Part shown: in pieces, positions 8,106 to 17,129 of the stretch
Position numbering within the stretch: position 1 is the stretch's first letter
Layout: each line of letters opens with the position of its first letter
Assembly: GCA_026993525.1 (NCBI GenBank)
Contig: JALWSS010000150.1
Span: 1 to 49,590, forward strand
Length of the DNA stretch: 49,590 nucleotides
Direction: 5' to 3'
Source of the DNA: Saprospiraceae bacterium
GTDB lineage: Bacteria; Bacteroidota; Bacteroidia; Chitinophagales; Saprospiraceae
Translations under genes and position numbers: made by a program
Notes under the pieces: generated by a model
Databases searched by the model: none
The model's input: the letters and a program-made list of their open reading frames with translations, nothing else
What the model was told of the DNA's origin: nothing

Positions 8106-10511
8106 TCAAAACCCCACCCTCACCGCCATCACCACATTTCTGCCGGGGGCGGTGAGGCCCGAAGCGTACGGGCGGTATCGTTTGTCGAGGAGGTTTTCAA
8201 CGCCGGCGGTGATGCTGGTTTTTTCGTTGAGTTGGTAGCGGGCGTTGAAATTCAGTGTGTACCAGCCGGGGGCGTAGGGATTGCCGTTTTCGTCCCGTGC
8301 ATAGAGGTAATCCTTGTTTTTTTCTTCAAAGGGCATGTCTTCATAAGGCCGTTCCCCACTGAACCTGATGTTGAGGTCGAGCAAGAGGCCGTAGCTTCGG
8401 TAGGTGCCGTGCAGGGCCCCGAACCAGGGGGCTGCGTGCCGGGAGGGGCTGCTGCTGCCGTCGGACAGTTCTTCTTCGCCCTTCTGGTAATTGAAATTCC
8501 CGTGAAAACCGAAGCCGGCCGGCAGCTTCAGTTCGGCGTTCAGTTGGAAGCCGTACACCCTGGCCGAAGCGGCGTTCTGGATGGCCTGCACGCGGCTGAG
8601 TTCCCCATCGTACACGATGCTGTCCAAGCCGTTGAGGGTGAAGTTGCGGCGCACCAGGGCATCGTCGAGCCAGGTGTAAAAAGCGGCGACATCCACTTTC
8701 AGGTAACGGCCGAAGATGTGGGCAGCCCCCAACTCCAGGTGGTAGGCGTATTCGGCTTCGAGGTCCGGATTGGGCACCACCACGGCCCCCGGTTCCGAGT
8801 CGAAGATTTTGCCCATGTCGTCCACGTTGGGGCTGCGGTAGCCGGTGGCGGCGTTCAGGCTGAGGGTCCATTTTTCCGAAGGGAAGAGCACCAGGCCGAA
8901 GCTGCCGGTGAGTGCGCCGTTGTTCAGCGCTGCCTTTGAGAAGGACAAAGGATAGAACGCCGTATCGAAAGTGGCATTGATGCCAAAGCTGCTGTAACGG
9001 AGGCCTGCCTGCCCGCGGAGTTTTTGGGCCAGTGGCCGCTGCAAGCTGAGGTAAACGCCCCAGGACTGCCAGGTGGCCTGCGGGTATCGGCTGGGGCCCC
9101 GGCTCTTATTTCCCGTCAGAAGGTCTTCCTCCGTTCCGTTCGAGTTCACGTCGTTCAGCACCGCTTCGAAACCATAGTTCAGGCGGGTTTTACCGTTCAG
9201 TGGCAGCAGGAAATCCAGGTTGGCCGACCAGGCATTCACCTGCTCCACCCGGTGCGATCGGCGGGTGGAGCTGAAATCCCTGTCAATGCGGCTTTCTTCG
9301 AAAAACTGGTGGGCCAGGTGCAGGCTCATCTCTTTGAACAATTTTCCATTGCTGTGGTGGTCCGCCTGGAGGTGGTTCATGCGCCAGGTTTGGGGGCCGT
9401 ACTGCCACTCGGCGCTTCGGGGCAGACCGTTGCGGGTGCGGATGAGGCGGTCGTAGCGGGCGTAACCGGTGGTGGCAGCGTAGTGCAGGCCGTAGCTCAG
9501 CTCCCAGTTGCCCGAAGGGCGAAAGGCCACCTTCTGCATGAGGTGTGTCATGTCAAAACCGGTGGGGCGCTGCACCAACGGGTCCTCGTTGCTGCGCACC
9601 ACGTCCTGCCCGTTGATGCGATCCACGTACCAGGGGCGCAGGTAGTCGTCGGGCCCGTGGCGGCCCATGCGCTGGTGGCCGAAGTGGTTGTAGGTGAGGC
9701 TGGTCAGGGCCGCCCATTTTTCTCCTCCCACAGCGGCGCTGAAATGGGTGGTCAGCTCGCCGTTGGCACTGGCGTGGCGGGCGGCGGTGTTGCCGCTCAC
9801 CGTTTTTTCTTTTCCTTCGGCAAAACGGGGCGCCAGGGTGCTGAAACTCATCACCCCGCCGATGGCGTCGCTGCCGTACATGACCGAGCCGGGGCCGAAA
9901 AACACCTCTGCACTGCCCAGGGAGAAAGGATCGATGGAGATGACGTTTTGCAGGTTGCCACTCCGGAAAATGGCGTTGTTCATCCGCACCCCGTCAACGG
10001 CGATGAGCAGGCGGTTGGCGGCAAAGCCCCGGATCATGGGACTGCCGCCACCCAACTGGCTTTTCTGGATGTAAACGGCGCCGGTGCTGCCCAACAGGTC
10101 GGCAGCGGTTTGCGGATTGCCCGCCTCCAACCCGGAGGGACTGACGGAGAGGACCTTGCCCGGCACCTCCCGGCGGGCCTGCCGCCAGCGACTGGCCGAC
10201 ACCACCACCTGGTCGAGCGATACCGCCCAGGCTTCCATCCTGACGGTGAAATGGTTGCGCTCCAAATCGAAATAACTAAGACGCAACGGGGAATACCCCA
10301 GCAACCGGAACTCAATGGCGGCGGCGCCTTTGAAGTTGGCCAGGCCGGCCTCCCCGGCTTCATCGGTGCTGGTGTGGGCGCCGCTGTCCGGGTTGAAAAC
10401 GGTGACGAAAGGCAAAGGCTCTCCCGTCTGCGCATCCAGCACCCGGACGGTTTGGGCAGCGCCCCAGTGGAGGCCAATGAGGAAAAAGATGGGGGTTAAT
10501 GTCAGTTTCAT
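8106..10511 (-). CDS. TonB-dependent outer-membrane receptor
   Basis: An 801-residue TonB-dependent receptor. A signal peptide (1-19) is followed by a carboxypeptidase-regulatory-like domain (20-100, starting TVRVLDAQTGEPLPFVTVFN), a plug domain (about 110-225, with SPMIRGFAANRLLIAVDGVR and GSDAIGGVMSF) and a 22-strand barrel ending in aromatic F801 (VMAVRVGF), as required for outer-membrane insertion. The plug and the barrel resemble the haemoglobin/transferrin/siderophore group, but the ligand cannot be assigned from sequence. It depends on TonB/ExbBD in the inner membrane. The small anchored protein and the PorG-like gene lie upstream on the same strand, 279 bp and 857 bp away. That 279-bp gap leaves room for a promoter of its own; no riboswitch fold was recognised there. 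Confidence 0.94.
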   Translation of the reverse strand: MKLTLTPIFFLIGLHWGAAQTVRVLDAQTGEPLPFVTVFNPDSGAHTSTDEAGEAGLANFKGAAAIEFRLLGYSPLRLSYFDLERNHFTVRMEAWAVSLDQVVVSASRWRQARREVPGKVLSVSPSGLEAGNPQTAADLLGSTGAVYIQKSQLGGGSPMIRGFAANRLLIAVDGVRMNNAIFRSGNLQNVISIDPFSLGSAEVFFGPGSVMYGSDAIGGVMSFSTLAPRFAEGKEKTVSGNTAARHASANGELTTHFSAAVGGEKWAALTSLTYNHFGHQRMGRHGPDDYLRPWYVDRINGQDVVRSNEDPLVQRPTGFDMTHLMQKVAFRPSGNWELSYGLHYAATTGYARYDRLIRTRNGLPRSAEWQYGPQTWRMNHLQADHHSNGKLFKEMSLHLAHQFFEESRIDRDFSSTRRSHRVEQVNAWSANLDFLLPLNGKTRLNYGFEAVLNDVNSNGTEEDLLTGNKSRGPSRYPQATWQSWGVYLSLQRPLAQKLRGQAGLRYSSFGINATFDTAFYPLSFSKAALNNGALTGSFGLVLFPSEKWTLSLNAATGYRSPNVDDMGKIFDSEPGAVVVPNPDLEAEYAYHLELGAAHIFGRYLKVDVAAFYTWLDDALVRRNFTLNGLDSIVYDGELSRVQAIQNAASARVYGFQLNAELKLPAGFGFHGNFNYQKGEEELSDGSSSPSRHAAPWFGALHGTYRSYGLLLDLNIRFSGERPYEDMPFEEKNKDYLYARDENGNPYAPGWYTLNFNARYQLNEKTSITAGVENLLDKRYRPYASGLTAPGRNVVMAVRVGF

Positions 10512-10790
10512 GTGGGGGGTTGAATATTTGGGTTTTGTGGTGGATCACCCCTCTGCCCCCCGGGGATGGAGTACAAAGGATTTGCAACACCTCAGTCAAC
10601 ATTTCCCGGGTCGTTCCTGCATGTCATAACTGAATTGAAAACTTCAGGGGCGACCAGGCAATCGGAATGGCTACCAGAATTCAAGTTGAATCATCAGGCC
10701 ATGCCCTCGCATTTTAGCAGAATCCAATCCCCTCTCGCGGGCAGGGGACAAAGGGGGGGGACTGAACACAGCCGACAAGCTGGTTCAGGC

Positions 10791-11327
10791 TCAGGCTTCA
10801 GAAAGGAAACAACACTCCGGAGGAGGAGCAGGTGGTGGAGTTGCGAAGCGAGTAGGAATAAAACAACCCAGTGGCGGCTGTTTTCCTTCGGTAAATGAAG
10901 TGCCTGCATTTTGCGAAGCGAAGGAAAGACCGGGCAAAGACTTGAGAAAATCCAGCAAGCAAAGCTGCCGGTTTTGTTGTTGTGGGTCGGTGGGGTGGCT
11001 CAGCAGTTTGTCCAGTTGCAGGCCGAGGCCGGTTTCGAGGCGGTCGGGCCAGCAGAGCAGGTGGAGGGTGTCGCCGGTGGTTTTCAATTGGACCAGGTCG
11101 TACAGGGTGCCGTTCCATTCAAATTCCCGCTCATCTTCCCAATGCAGTTCTTTGGCTTGTGCCGTTGAAAGCTTCAGCCGGAGCAGGTTGGGGTTTTCCA
11201 CCTCGCTGAGCAGGATGGCTTTCAGGTCTTGCCGCACCTGCCAGCGGTGCAGTTGCATCCACGCCGTGGTGAACAGCATGGGAGTTAGCAAACTGAACAA
11301 CAATATGGTGGCAATGACTGGTCGCAT
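10791..11327 (-). CDS. Small membrane-anchored protein upstream of the TonB receptor
   Basis: A 178-residue protein with one N-terminal hydrophobic segment (about residues 4-24, VIATILLFSLLTPMLFTTAWM) that could be an uncleaved anchor or a signal peptide. The rest is soluble, with a WEDEREFEWNGTLYDLVQ segment near 63-80 and a C-terminus rich in proline (FATPPPAPPPECC). Short proteins of this design, with a terminal PPP motif, occur beside TonB receptors in Bacteroidota; no function is established for this one. It precedes the receptor gene in the transcription direction. Two adjacent cysteines near the C-terminus (ECC) might bind a metal, which is speculation. Confidence 0.7.
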   Translation of the reverse strand: MRPVIATILLFSLLTPMLFTTAWMQLHRWQVRQDLKAILLSEVENPNLLRLKLSTAQAKELHWEDEREFEWNGTLYDLVQLKTTGDTLHLLCWPDRLETGLGLQLDKLLSHPTDPQQQNRQLCLLDFLKSLPGLSFASQNAGTSFTEGKQPPLGCFIPTRFATPPPAPPPECCFLSEA

Positions 11328-11368
11328 GCAGGCTTACCCGGGTTGAGGTAAGCTGCCAGGTGGCGGGC

Positions 11369-12238
11369 TTACCGGCCGTAGGGGCATTTGATGTCGCCAA
11401 AGTAGTAATAAAGGCCAATACCGAAATAGACGTAAGTGTCGCGGGTTTTGCTGTTGCCTCGTTGGCGGCCGGCTTCACCGATGGGGTATTCCAATTGGTT
11501 TACGGAAAAGAATTCCGGATCGGTGGCGTACAGCTCCGGAGAGCGATCAACGAACTGCACGGCAAAGTCACCCCTCAGGTCCTGCACATCGCCCAGGTCG
11601 GGGTACACGGTGCTGACGTCGTCGAGGTAGTCGGTGAACAGGCGTCGGGCGCTGAGGTCAATGTTGAGGCTCCATTCATAGCTCAGGTCAATTTTGAGGC
11701 CCATGCCGTAAACCCAACCGCCGGCCACGGTGAAATACTCTTCGCCTTTGAACTGGCCCTCCGTGCCGAGGGGGCGCAGTTCGTACCACTCGCCGTCCAG
11801 TTGAGCTTTGGGGTTGAAGTGGGTCACTCCCAGCCCCAGAAAAATGTACGGCGTCCAGTTGTAGTCCCTGCTGCCGTGCTCGTATTGCAGGAAGTTGAAC
11901 TCCATCTGGAGGGCCGCATCCACCACATTGGACTTGAAGTGCAGGTTGCGGGCCCGCTCGAAGATGTTTGGCGAGTCGGAATCATAGGCCTGTACGGTGC
12001 CGGTGTTTGCATGGAGCTTGATGGCCACCCTCGGATTGAAATTGTAGCGCACGCCGATGCCTCCGGCCAGGCCCGGATGATCTAAACGCATGTTGGTGTT
12101 GAGGTCGCCAAAGTAGTGGCTTACGCCCAGCCAGCCCCCGGCTTCCATGCCTTCCTGGGCATTTACCGAAGGAGAAAGAAAAGTCAATAATGCAATGGAA
12201 ACAGCTATGATCCTGGTCACGTTCCTGAGGTTATTCAT
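11369..12238 (-). CDS. porG: PorG-like outer-membrane protein (DUF6089 family), type IX secretion
   Basis: The 289-residue product from the ATG at 12238 has a signal peptide (1-28, cut after SVNAQ) and an outer-membrane barrel. The hallmarks are WLGVSHYFGDLNT near the mature N-terminus, a GIGVRYNFNPRVAIKLH strand pair, and the C-terminal YVYFGIGLYYYFGDIKCPY. These match the DUF6089/PorG family, an outer-membrane component associated with the PorK/PorN ring of the type IX secretion system. A frame extending to 12286 is possible but would add 16 residues in front of a normal signal peptide. No other T9SS machinery gene is in the window, although five cargo proteins are. Family assignment is strong; the T9SS role is family-based. 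Confidence 0.82.
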   Translation of the reverse strand: MNNLRNVTRIIAVSIALLTFLSPSVNAQEGMEAGGWLGVSHYFGDLNTNMRLDHPGLAGGIGVRYNFNPRVAIKLHANTGTVQAYDSDSPNIFERARNLHFKSNVVDAALQMEFNFLQYEHGSRDYNWTPYIFLGLGVTHFNPKAQLDGEWYELRPLGTEGQFKGEEYFTVAGGWVYGMGLKIDLSYEWSLNIDLSARRLFTDYLDDVSTVYPDLGDVQDLRGDFAVQFVDRSPELYATDPEFFSVNQLEYPIGEAGRQRGNSKTRDTYVYFGIGLYYYFGDIKCPYGR

Positions 12239-12294
12239 GAATAATGGTTGTAATCGGCTCTGACGCTTACGGCTTGAAGGCCGCAAAGTTACTG

Positions 12295-12568
12295 AATGCC
12301 TTCGGCATTGTTTAGCAGCCTGCGGCTGGTTTAAACCGCCTGGCGGCGGGGTTTAGGCCCTTCGGGCGTTTAGCCCGGCCTTGCGGCGGAGTTTAAACCG
12401 CCTGCGGCGAGGTTTAGGATGCCTGCGGCATTGTTTAACAGCCTGCGGCCTATGGCCATGTTGAAATGTTGAGTGGCCTGCGGCCATGTTGAAATGTTGA
12501 GTGGCCTGCGGCCATGTTGAAATGTTGAGTGGCCTGCGGCCATGTTGAAATGTTGAGCGGCCTGCGGA
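12295..12568. repeat. Array of micro-hairpins (GCC-TGC/TTC-GGC cores) ending in four 28-bp tandem units
   Basis: At least eight short hairpins follow one another, separated by TTTA-rich spacers. All share a GCC..GGC core with a 1-4 base loop, but the outer stem pairs differ and compensate: AATGCC/GGCATT (12295-12309), CAGCC/GGCTG (12316-12328), CCGCC/GGCGG (12336-12346), GCCC/GGGC (12357-12367), ATGCC/GGCAT (12419-12431). The right part (about 12475-12568) is four near-identical 28-bp units, each with a TGGCC-TGC-GGCCA hairpin and the tail ATGTTGAAATGTTGAG. AACAATTC repeats follow, up to 12620. Confidence 0.85.
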
Positions 12569-12619
12569 TCAAACCTCAACAATCTCAACAATTCAACAAT
12601 TCAACAATTCAACAATCTC

Positions 12620-12655
12620 AAAAAAAGCTCCCCCCGGCCGGTTGCCAGGAGGAGC
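12620..12655 (-). terminator. Intrinsic terminator of the 1296-residue T9SS cargo gene
   Basis: On the minus strand, 12655-12627 forms a GC-rich hairpin (GCTCCTCCTGGC pairing with GCCGGGGGGAGC, one mismatch region) followed immediately by seven T residues (complement of 12626-12620). It lies about 75 bp after the stop at 12730. Confidence 0.85.
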
Positions 12656-12729
12656 CACCCAAAAACCGGATTTCAGGATTGACTTGAAACGGTTCAGGGG
12701 TCAGAAGGGGTAATCAGGTTTTAATCAGA

Positions 12730-15700
12730 TTACAGGCGCACCATTCTGCGGGTGGCGGTGTAATCGGAGGTTTCCAGTTTGTAGAGCAACACACCGGAAC
12801 TACCCAACTGCTGCCGGCTCAATTCGATTTCGTTGTAACCGGCGTCGAAGTTTTCAGTGATCGTCGTCAAAACTTTTCCGGAGAGGTCGAACACCGTGAG
12901 GGTGGCTTTGTCTGCTTTTGGCAGGTTGAAGCCGATGACGGTGATGTCACGGAAGGGGTTCGGATTGTTCTGGAACAACTCAAAGTCGGATTCCGTCTGA
13001 ACGGCGTTGTTGAATTGCAGACCGAGGTCGAGCATGGTGTAGCCATTGCCTTCGTAGCGGTATGCTTCAGCCGGCATGGTGCGGGTGCTGAGGCTCAGCG
13101 CCTTTTGCAGGCTGGTGTTTGAGTTGGCTTTGAAAACGAGTGTGAAAACTGTAGTGTTATCGTTGAGTAGTGTGTTTTTTGTGTTGTCCCAGCTCATTGT
13201 GATAATGCCTTCATCTACCATGGTCAATCCAAAGTTGCCATCTTCCAGGTTTGGAAGTTCGCCTTTGGCAATGTCCATGAGTTCCAGGGCATCGGTATCG
13301 AACTGCAGGGCGAGCTGGAATCCTTGCATGTTCACGAAGTCTTTTGCTTTGAATGGCACTTCAACTGTTTCGCCTGCGGCAATGTCGCGGTTGTCCAGCA
13401 AGAAGTTGAGTTCCCGGCCGAAGGAACGGCTTTCGGTGTCGTCGCCGTTGAGGTTGTGGGTGGCGGCGCTCATGTTCACGTCGCCCACTTTCACCGCCAC
13501 GAAGTCCACGTTGTCAACATCGGCGGCCAGGTCGTTGATGTTGAAGAATTCCGGGAACTCCTCGGCAAATGGATTTTCAGGGTCCGGGAAAACGTAATCC
13601 TTGTCCACAAAGCGCCAGGAGGTGTTGTTGCTGAATTCCTGGATGATCTGAAGCACCAGTTTGCGAAGTTCGACAATGTCGGCAGTGGTCACGCTACCGC
13701 TGTGGTTCACGTCGGCTGCGATGATCTTGTACGGAGAATCCAGTTTCTGCACATTCAGGATGTGGCGTGTCATGAGCACCATGTCGAAGGTGGTCACGCC
13801 GTTCAGCGGGTTCTGGTTGTTGTTGGGTGTGAAGGTGTAATCGTAACCCAGATCGAGGCCGTAGAACTGGAACTGACCCTGCTGGTCGGTGAGTACCGGT
13901 GCCGTGAGTGGGCCGTTGCCGCTCACTTCCACCAGCACATCCTGCACACCGGAGCCGGCCGGGTTGGCCACGGCACCCCCGACGTCGGCGGTGAGGTTGC
14001 CGGTGCAAACCACCATGTTGTCCTGAATGATGACATAGGTTTCACAGTAATCGGTGTTGCCTGCTTCATCGGTTACGAAGAGGGTCACCACGTTGGTGCC
14101 CACGTCGTCGCAGGTGAACACATCGGGGGTCAGTGCCAGCACGAGGTCTTCGGCTGCGGTACAGTTGTCGTAGCTGCCCTGGTTGAAGTGCTCAGGGTTG
14201 AGCTGAACCATGCCGCCGTTGCCGTTGGGATCGGGCATCAGCTCCACGGCAAGGCCGTTCACACAGACGGGGGTTGGTTTCTTACCGTCTTTCACTTCGA
14301 TATTGACCACGCAGGTGCTGAAATTGCCGCAGAGGTCTTCCACTTCGATGGTCACTTTGTGTTTTCCGAAGGGATAATTGCCGTTCAGATTGGGGCTGCT
14401 GCTCACGGCATCTATGGTGCCGTCGGAATCGTAGTCGGTTTGGGTATTCCAGGCAAACTCGGTGCTGCAATCGGTTGCGGTGGCTTCGTCAAGCGCCACG
14501 GGACCGTAGCCGCAGTTCGGGTCCAGGCTGATCACCACGGTGTCGGCCGGGCAGGTCAGGGCCGGCGGGGTGTCGTCAATCACTTTCAGGATCTGCGTGT
14601 GCTCCCAGTACCCCGGGCTGCCGGGAATGTTGGGGTCGTACTGGCACCAGTCTATCACGATCCACTTCCGCAAAATTTTGAAACAAGCCGGGAAGTTGGT
14701 TGGCAACAACTGGTCGGTATAGGTGACCGCCACATGGTCGCAGGGGCCGTCGTAAATAACCGGTTCATCATATCCGGGGGGAAGGTCGTCGGGGTCTAGG
14801 GCAGGATCGCACTGGTCAGTGGTGAAATCGAATGGCCAGGTGATGTCATCCTCGCTGAACGGGTCCATGTTTTCGACAAAGATAGTCTGGGTACAACTGG
14901 CCCACAGGCCAACACCGTCGGTGATGGTGTAGGTGCGGGTGTAGGTTCCCTCCCCACAGGCATTGAGGTTGGTGACCGTCGTGATGGTGATGGTGGTATC
15001 TTCCGGGCAGTTGTCATCGGCGGTGTAGGGGTCAGGCGCACCGAGGGGCTCGTGGCACTCGATGGTCTTGTTGGGTGGGCAGATGATGGTGGGAGCAATT
15101 TTGTCCTGCACCGTCACCTCCACCATGCAATCGTTGTAATTGCCGCTTTCGTCAAAAACCCGCATGACCACCACGATGCTCTCGCCGAGGTCGCAGCAGT
15201 CGAAGGTGGCATAGGCCCCAAACGGCGTACCGTTGGGAACACAGGTGGAGGGCATGCGACGCACTTCGAAGTAGTCCACACCACAGTTGTCCGTACTTCC
15301 GTCGTCAAATGTCGAGGCTGTAACGATGGCCGTACCCTGTGCATCCAGTGATACGGTTGTGAACTCATCGCAGACAGCGGTCGGTTGCTTGTTGTCCACA
15401 ATGGTCAGGGTGGTTGAGCAGGAGCTGTTGTTGCCACAGGCGTCCGTTGCAGAATAAGTCAACGGATGCGTGCCCAGCGGCACATTGGCCAGCATGCCGC
15501 CGTTGCCGTTCACCAGGCCAAATGGCGTGAGCACTTTCACGCTGATGCCTGAGCAATCGTCGGTAACGTTTGCCGCCGGCAGTTCGAGCGTGGCCATGCA
15601 GTTCAGAGCAGAAGTCGGATAGACGATCGGCGCCGGGCAGGTGATGTCCGGTGGGGTGGTATCTTCAATTTTTATCACCTGAATGCAGGTAAACGGGTTG

Positions 15701-16620
15701 CCATTTTGCGGATTGGTGGGCAGGCACCAGTCGTAGATGGTCCAGGTTCGCAGGATCTTCTTGCCACCGCCGCAGAGGTCAAAGACCTCGTCACTGTACG
15801 ATGCGGCGATTTCGCAGAAATTGTTTGCGCCCGGCACCACATTGTACACCACGCTGTCAATTTCAATGGTGGGATAGCCCGTGCTGTCAGGAGAAGTGTC
15901 CGGATTGCCGCCGTCGCATTCAATGATGACGTTGGCCGGGCAAACCGGTGTGTAATCGGCCAGTGAAACCCGCTCCACAAAAATGTTCTGGGTACAGGTG
16001 CTGGTGTTGCCAAACTGATCAATGGCGGTCCAGTCACGGTCCACAATGGCCACATAGGTGGTATTGCAGTTGCCGAGGGTAATGTTGTCTTCGTAACTGA
16101 TGCTCAGGATGTTGGAGCAGTCGTCAATGTCAGGTGCGGGAATGTCTCCGCCGTCGGTGGTGGGCAGGTAGTCCACCAGACAGGGCACGGTGACGTTGCC
16201 GCAGTTGAACATGTCGGGGCCCAGCTTATCCTCAACGGTGATGGTTCCCCAGCAGTTGTTGCCGCTCTGGATCTCCGTTACGGAAAAGATGAAGCTCTGC
16301 CCGATGTGCGTCTCATTTACAAAGGGGCTTCCGGGAAGCGGAAAACCCTGCAAATTGAACAGTTGCACTTCCATGGGCAGGTTGCAGGAGGCGGGGTCCT
16401 CGAGGACCATGTCCACCGTCACCTCCAACTCACAGTCGTCAGCGGTACCGGGGAGTGAGATGTTCACCTGGTCGTTGCAGGCCAGTGCACATTGGGCACC
16501 CGCCCGGTTGCTGAAGGCCATGAGCAAGAGCAGGCTCAAAACGGGAAGGATCGCCCTCCCGGCCTGACACAGCGTCCCAAAGCAGTTTTGGTGCGTTTGC
16601 GTAAACTCGAGTTTTCTCAT
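12730..16620 (-). CDS. Large secreted HYR/dockerin/cohesin-like protein with T9SS type A sorting domain
   Basis: A 1296-residue extracellular protein. The signal peptide ends about residue 43 (SNRAGA|QCALAC). Residues about 45-920 are repeated immunoglobulin-like modules of the HYR type: the theme is a DTTPPxITCP opening, paired cysteines and a CGNxSSC/TYSATDACGN turn. About 930-1010 has a carboxypeptidase-regulatory-like fold, then a dockerin-type calcium loop (ADVNHSGSVTTADIVELRK). About 1090-1205 resembles a cohesin/Big-type beta-sandwich (VEVPFKAKDFVNMQGFQLAL). The last 85 residues, from FQNNPNPFRD to MVRL, are a T9SS type A sorting domain. A role in adhesion or surface polymer binding is an inference. 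It is paralogous to the next upstream gene, and a terminator follows it. Confidence 0.9.
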   Translation of the reverse strand: MRKLEFTQTHQNCFGTLCQAGRAILPVLSLLLLMAFSNRAGAQCALACNDQVNISLPGTADDCELEVTVDMVLEDPASCNLPMEVQLFNLQGFPLPGSPFVNETHIGQSFIFSVTEIQSGNNCWGTITVEDKLGPDMFNCGNVTVPCLVDYLPTTDGGDIPAPDIDDCSNILSISYEDNITLGNCNTTYVAIVDRDWTAIDQFGNTSTCTQNIFVERVSLADYTPVCPANVIIECDGGNPDTSPDSTGYPTIEIDSVVYNVVPGANNFCEIAASYSDEVFDLCGGGKKILRTWTIYDWCLPTNPQNGNPFTCIQVIKIEDTTPPDITCPAPIVYPTSALNCMATLELPAANVTDDCSGISVKVLTPFGLVNGNGGMLANVPLGTHPLTYSATDACGNNSSCSTTLTIVDNKQPTAVCDEFTTVSLDAQGTAIVTASTFDDGSTDNCGVDYFEVRRMPSTCVPNGTPFGAYATFDCCDLGESIVVVMRVFDESGNYNDCMVEVTVQDKIAPTIICPPNKTIECHEPLGAPDPYTADDNCPEDTTITITTVTNLNACGEGTYTRTYTITDGVGLWASCTQTIFVENMDPFSEDDITWPFDFTTDQCDPALDPDDLPPGYDEPVIYDGPCDHVAVTYTDQLLPTNFPACFKILRKWIVIDWCQYDPNIPGSPGYWEHTQILKVIDDTPPALTCPADTVVISLDPNCGYGPVALDEATATDCSTEFAWNTQTDYDSDGTIDAVSSSPNLNGNYPFGKHKVTIEVEDLCGNFSTCVVNIEVKDGKKPTPVCVNGLAVELMPDPNGNGGMVQLNPEHFNQGSYDNCTAAEDLVLALTPDVFTCDDVGTNVVTLFVTDEAGNTDYCETYVIIQDNMVVCTGNLTADVGGAVANPAGSGVQDVLVEVSGNGPLTAPVLTDQQGQFQFYGLDLGYDYTFTPNNNQNPLNGVTTFDMVLMTRHILNVQKLDSPYKIIAADVNHSGSVTTADIVELRKLVLQIIQEFSNNTSWRFVDKDYVFPDPENPFAEEFPEFFNINDLAADVDNVDFVAVKVGDVNMSAATHNLNGDDTESRSFGRELNFLLDNRDIAAGETVEVPFKAKDFVNMQGFQLALQFDTDALELMDIAKGELPNLEDGNFGLTMVDEGIITMSWDNTKNTLLNDNTTVFTLVFKANSNTSLQKALSLSTRTMPAEAYRYEGNGYTMLDLGLQFNNAVQTESDFELFQNNPNPFRDITVIGFNLPKADKATLTVFDLSGKVLTTITENFDAGYNEIELSRQQLGSSGVLLYKLETSDYTATRRMVRL

Positions 16621-17129
16621 GGGATTTAAGATTGATTATTGAATAAAGGTTTTCAGTTCTCAGGAGGCAAATGGGCCGGGCCCGCTCACGCTCCGTATGT
16701 TCCGGTTGATTGATTGCTTTCAGGGGCAGAACCGCCGGCAGGCACCGCGTTGGGTGCCTGCCCGCTGGCGATTCCACGCTTCACATGGGTATCTTTCACA
16801 AAATGGCTGGCAGGGCTGCTGCCTGTGCCTGGCTGTTTCTCATAGTATGCGCCCCGCAGGGCCGGATATTCCGGAGCCATTGCTCCGTGCCATGGGATTT
16901 CGGTCAGATACCCGGTTTGGATAGCCCGGTGGAAAAAGTTGTGTGTAAATACCTGGTCAAAGTGCTGTTGGTGTAAGTGGTTACAGAATCGCAGATCTTC
17001 CGGTGCTATCGGTATGAACATGGGTTTTGGTAGTCAAAAGGAGTTCCTTCAGTGCCCGCCTTTGCAGGCACCGTAACAGGGTTTTGGTTTGTTGCTTTCT
17101 TCGAAAAAATCCGGAGCAGACAGTCCGCA
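16621..17129. promoter_or_regulatory. Leader region of the 1296-residue cargo gene, with a hairpin and a shared 14-mer
   Basis: No gene is seen in these 509 bp. A perfect 10-bp stem (GGCAGGCACC / GGTGCCTGCC) with a 6-base loop lies at 16737-16762. The 14-mer TTTCTCATAGTATG at 16836-16849 recurs exactly at 21342-21355 upstream of the paralogous gene. 17054-17073 holds another GTGCC..GGCAC inverted repeat, downstream of the 17130 stop. A promoter is inferred; no consensus box was confirmed. Confidence 0.45.

Noticed and set aside
9024-10499. A 491-codon plus-strand open frame opposite the TonB receptor
   Set aside because: The receptor on the other strand has complete plug and barrel motifs; the antisense product has no domain features.
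8106-10511. Functional link between the TonB receptor and ferrochelatase as a haem locus
   Set aside because: The genes are 36 kb apart with unrelated neighbours, and the receptor ligand cannot be assigned.
10512-10790. Riboswitch (for example cobalamin) in front of the TonB receptor
   Set aside because: No conserved core elements of a known riboswitch could be found in the 279-bp leader.
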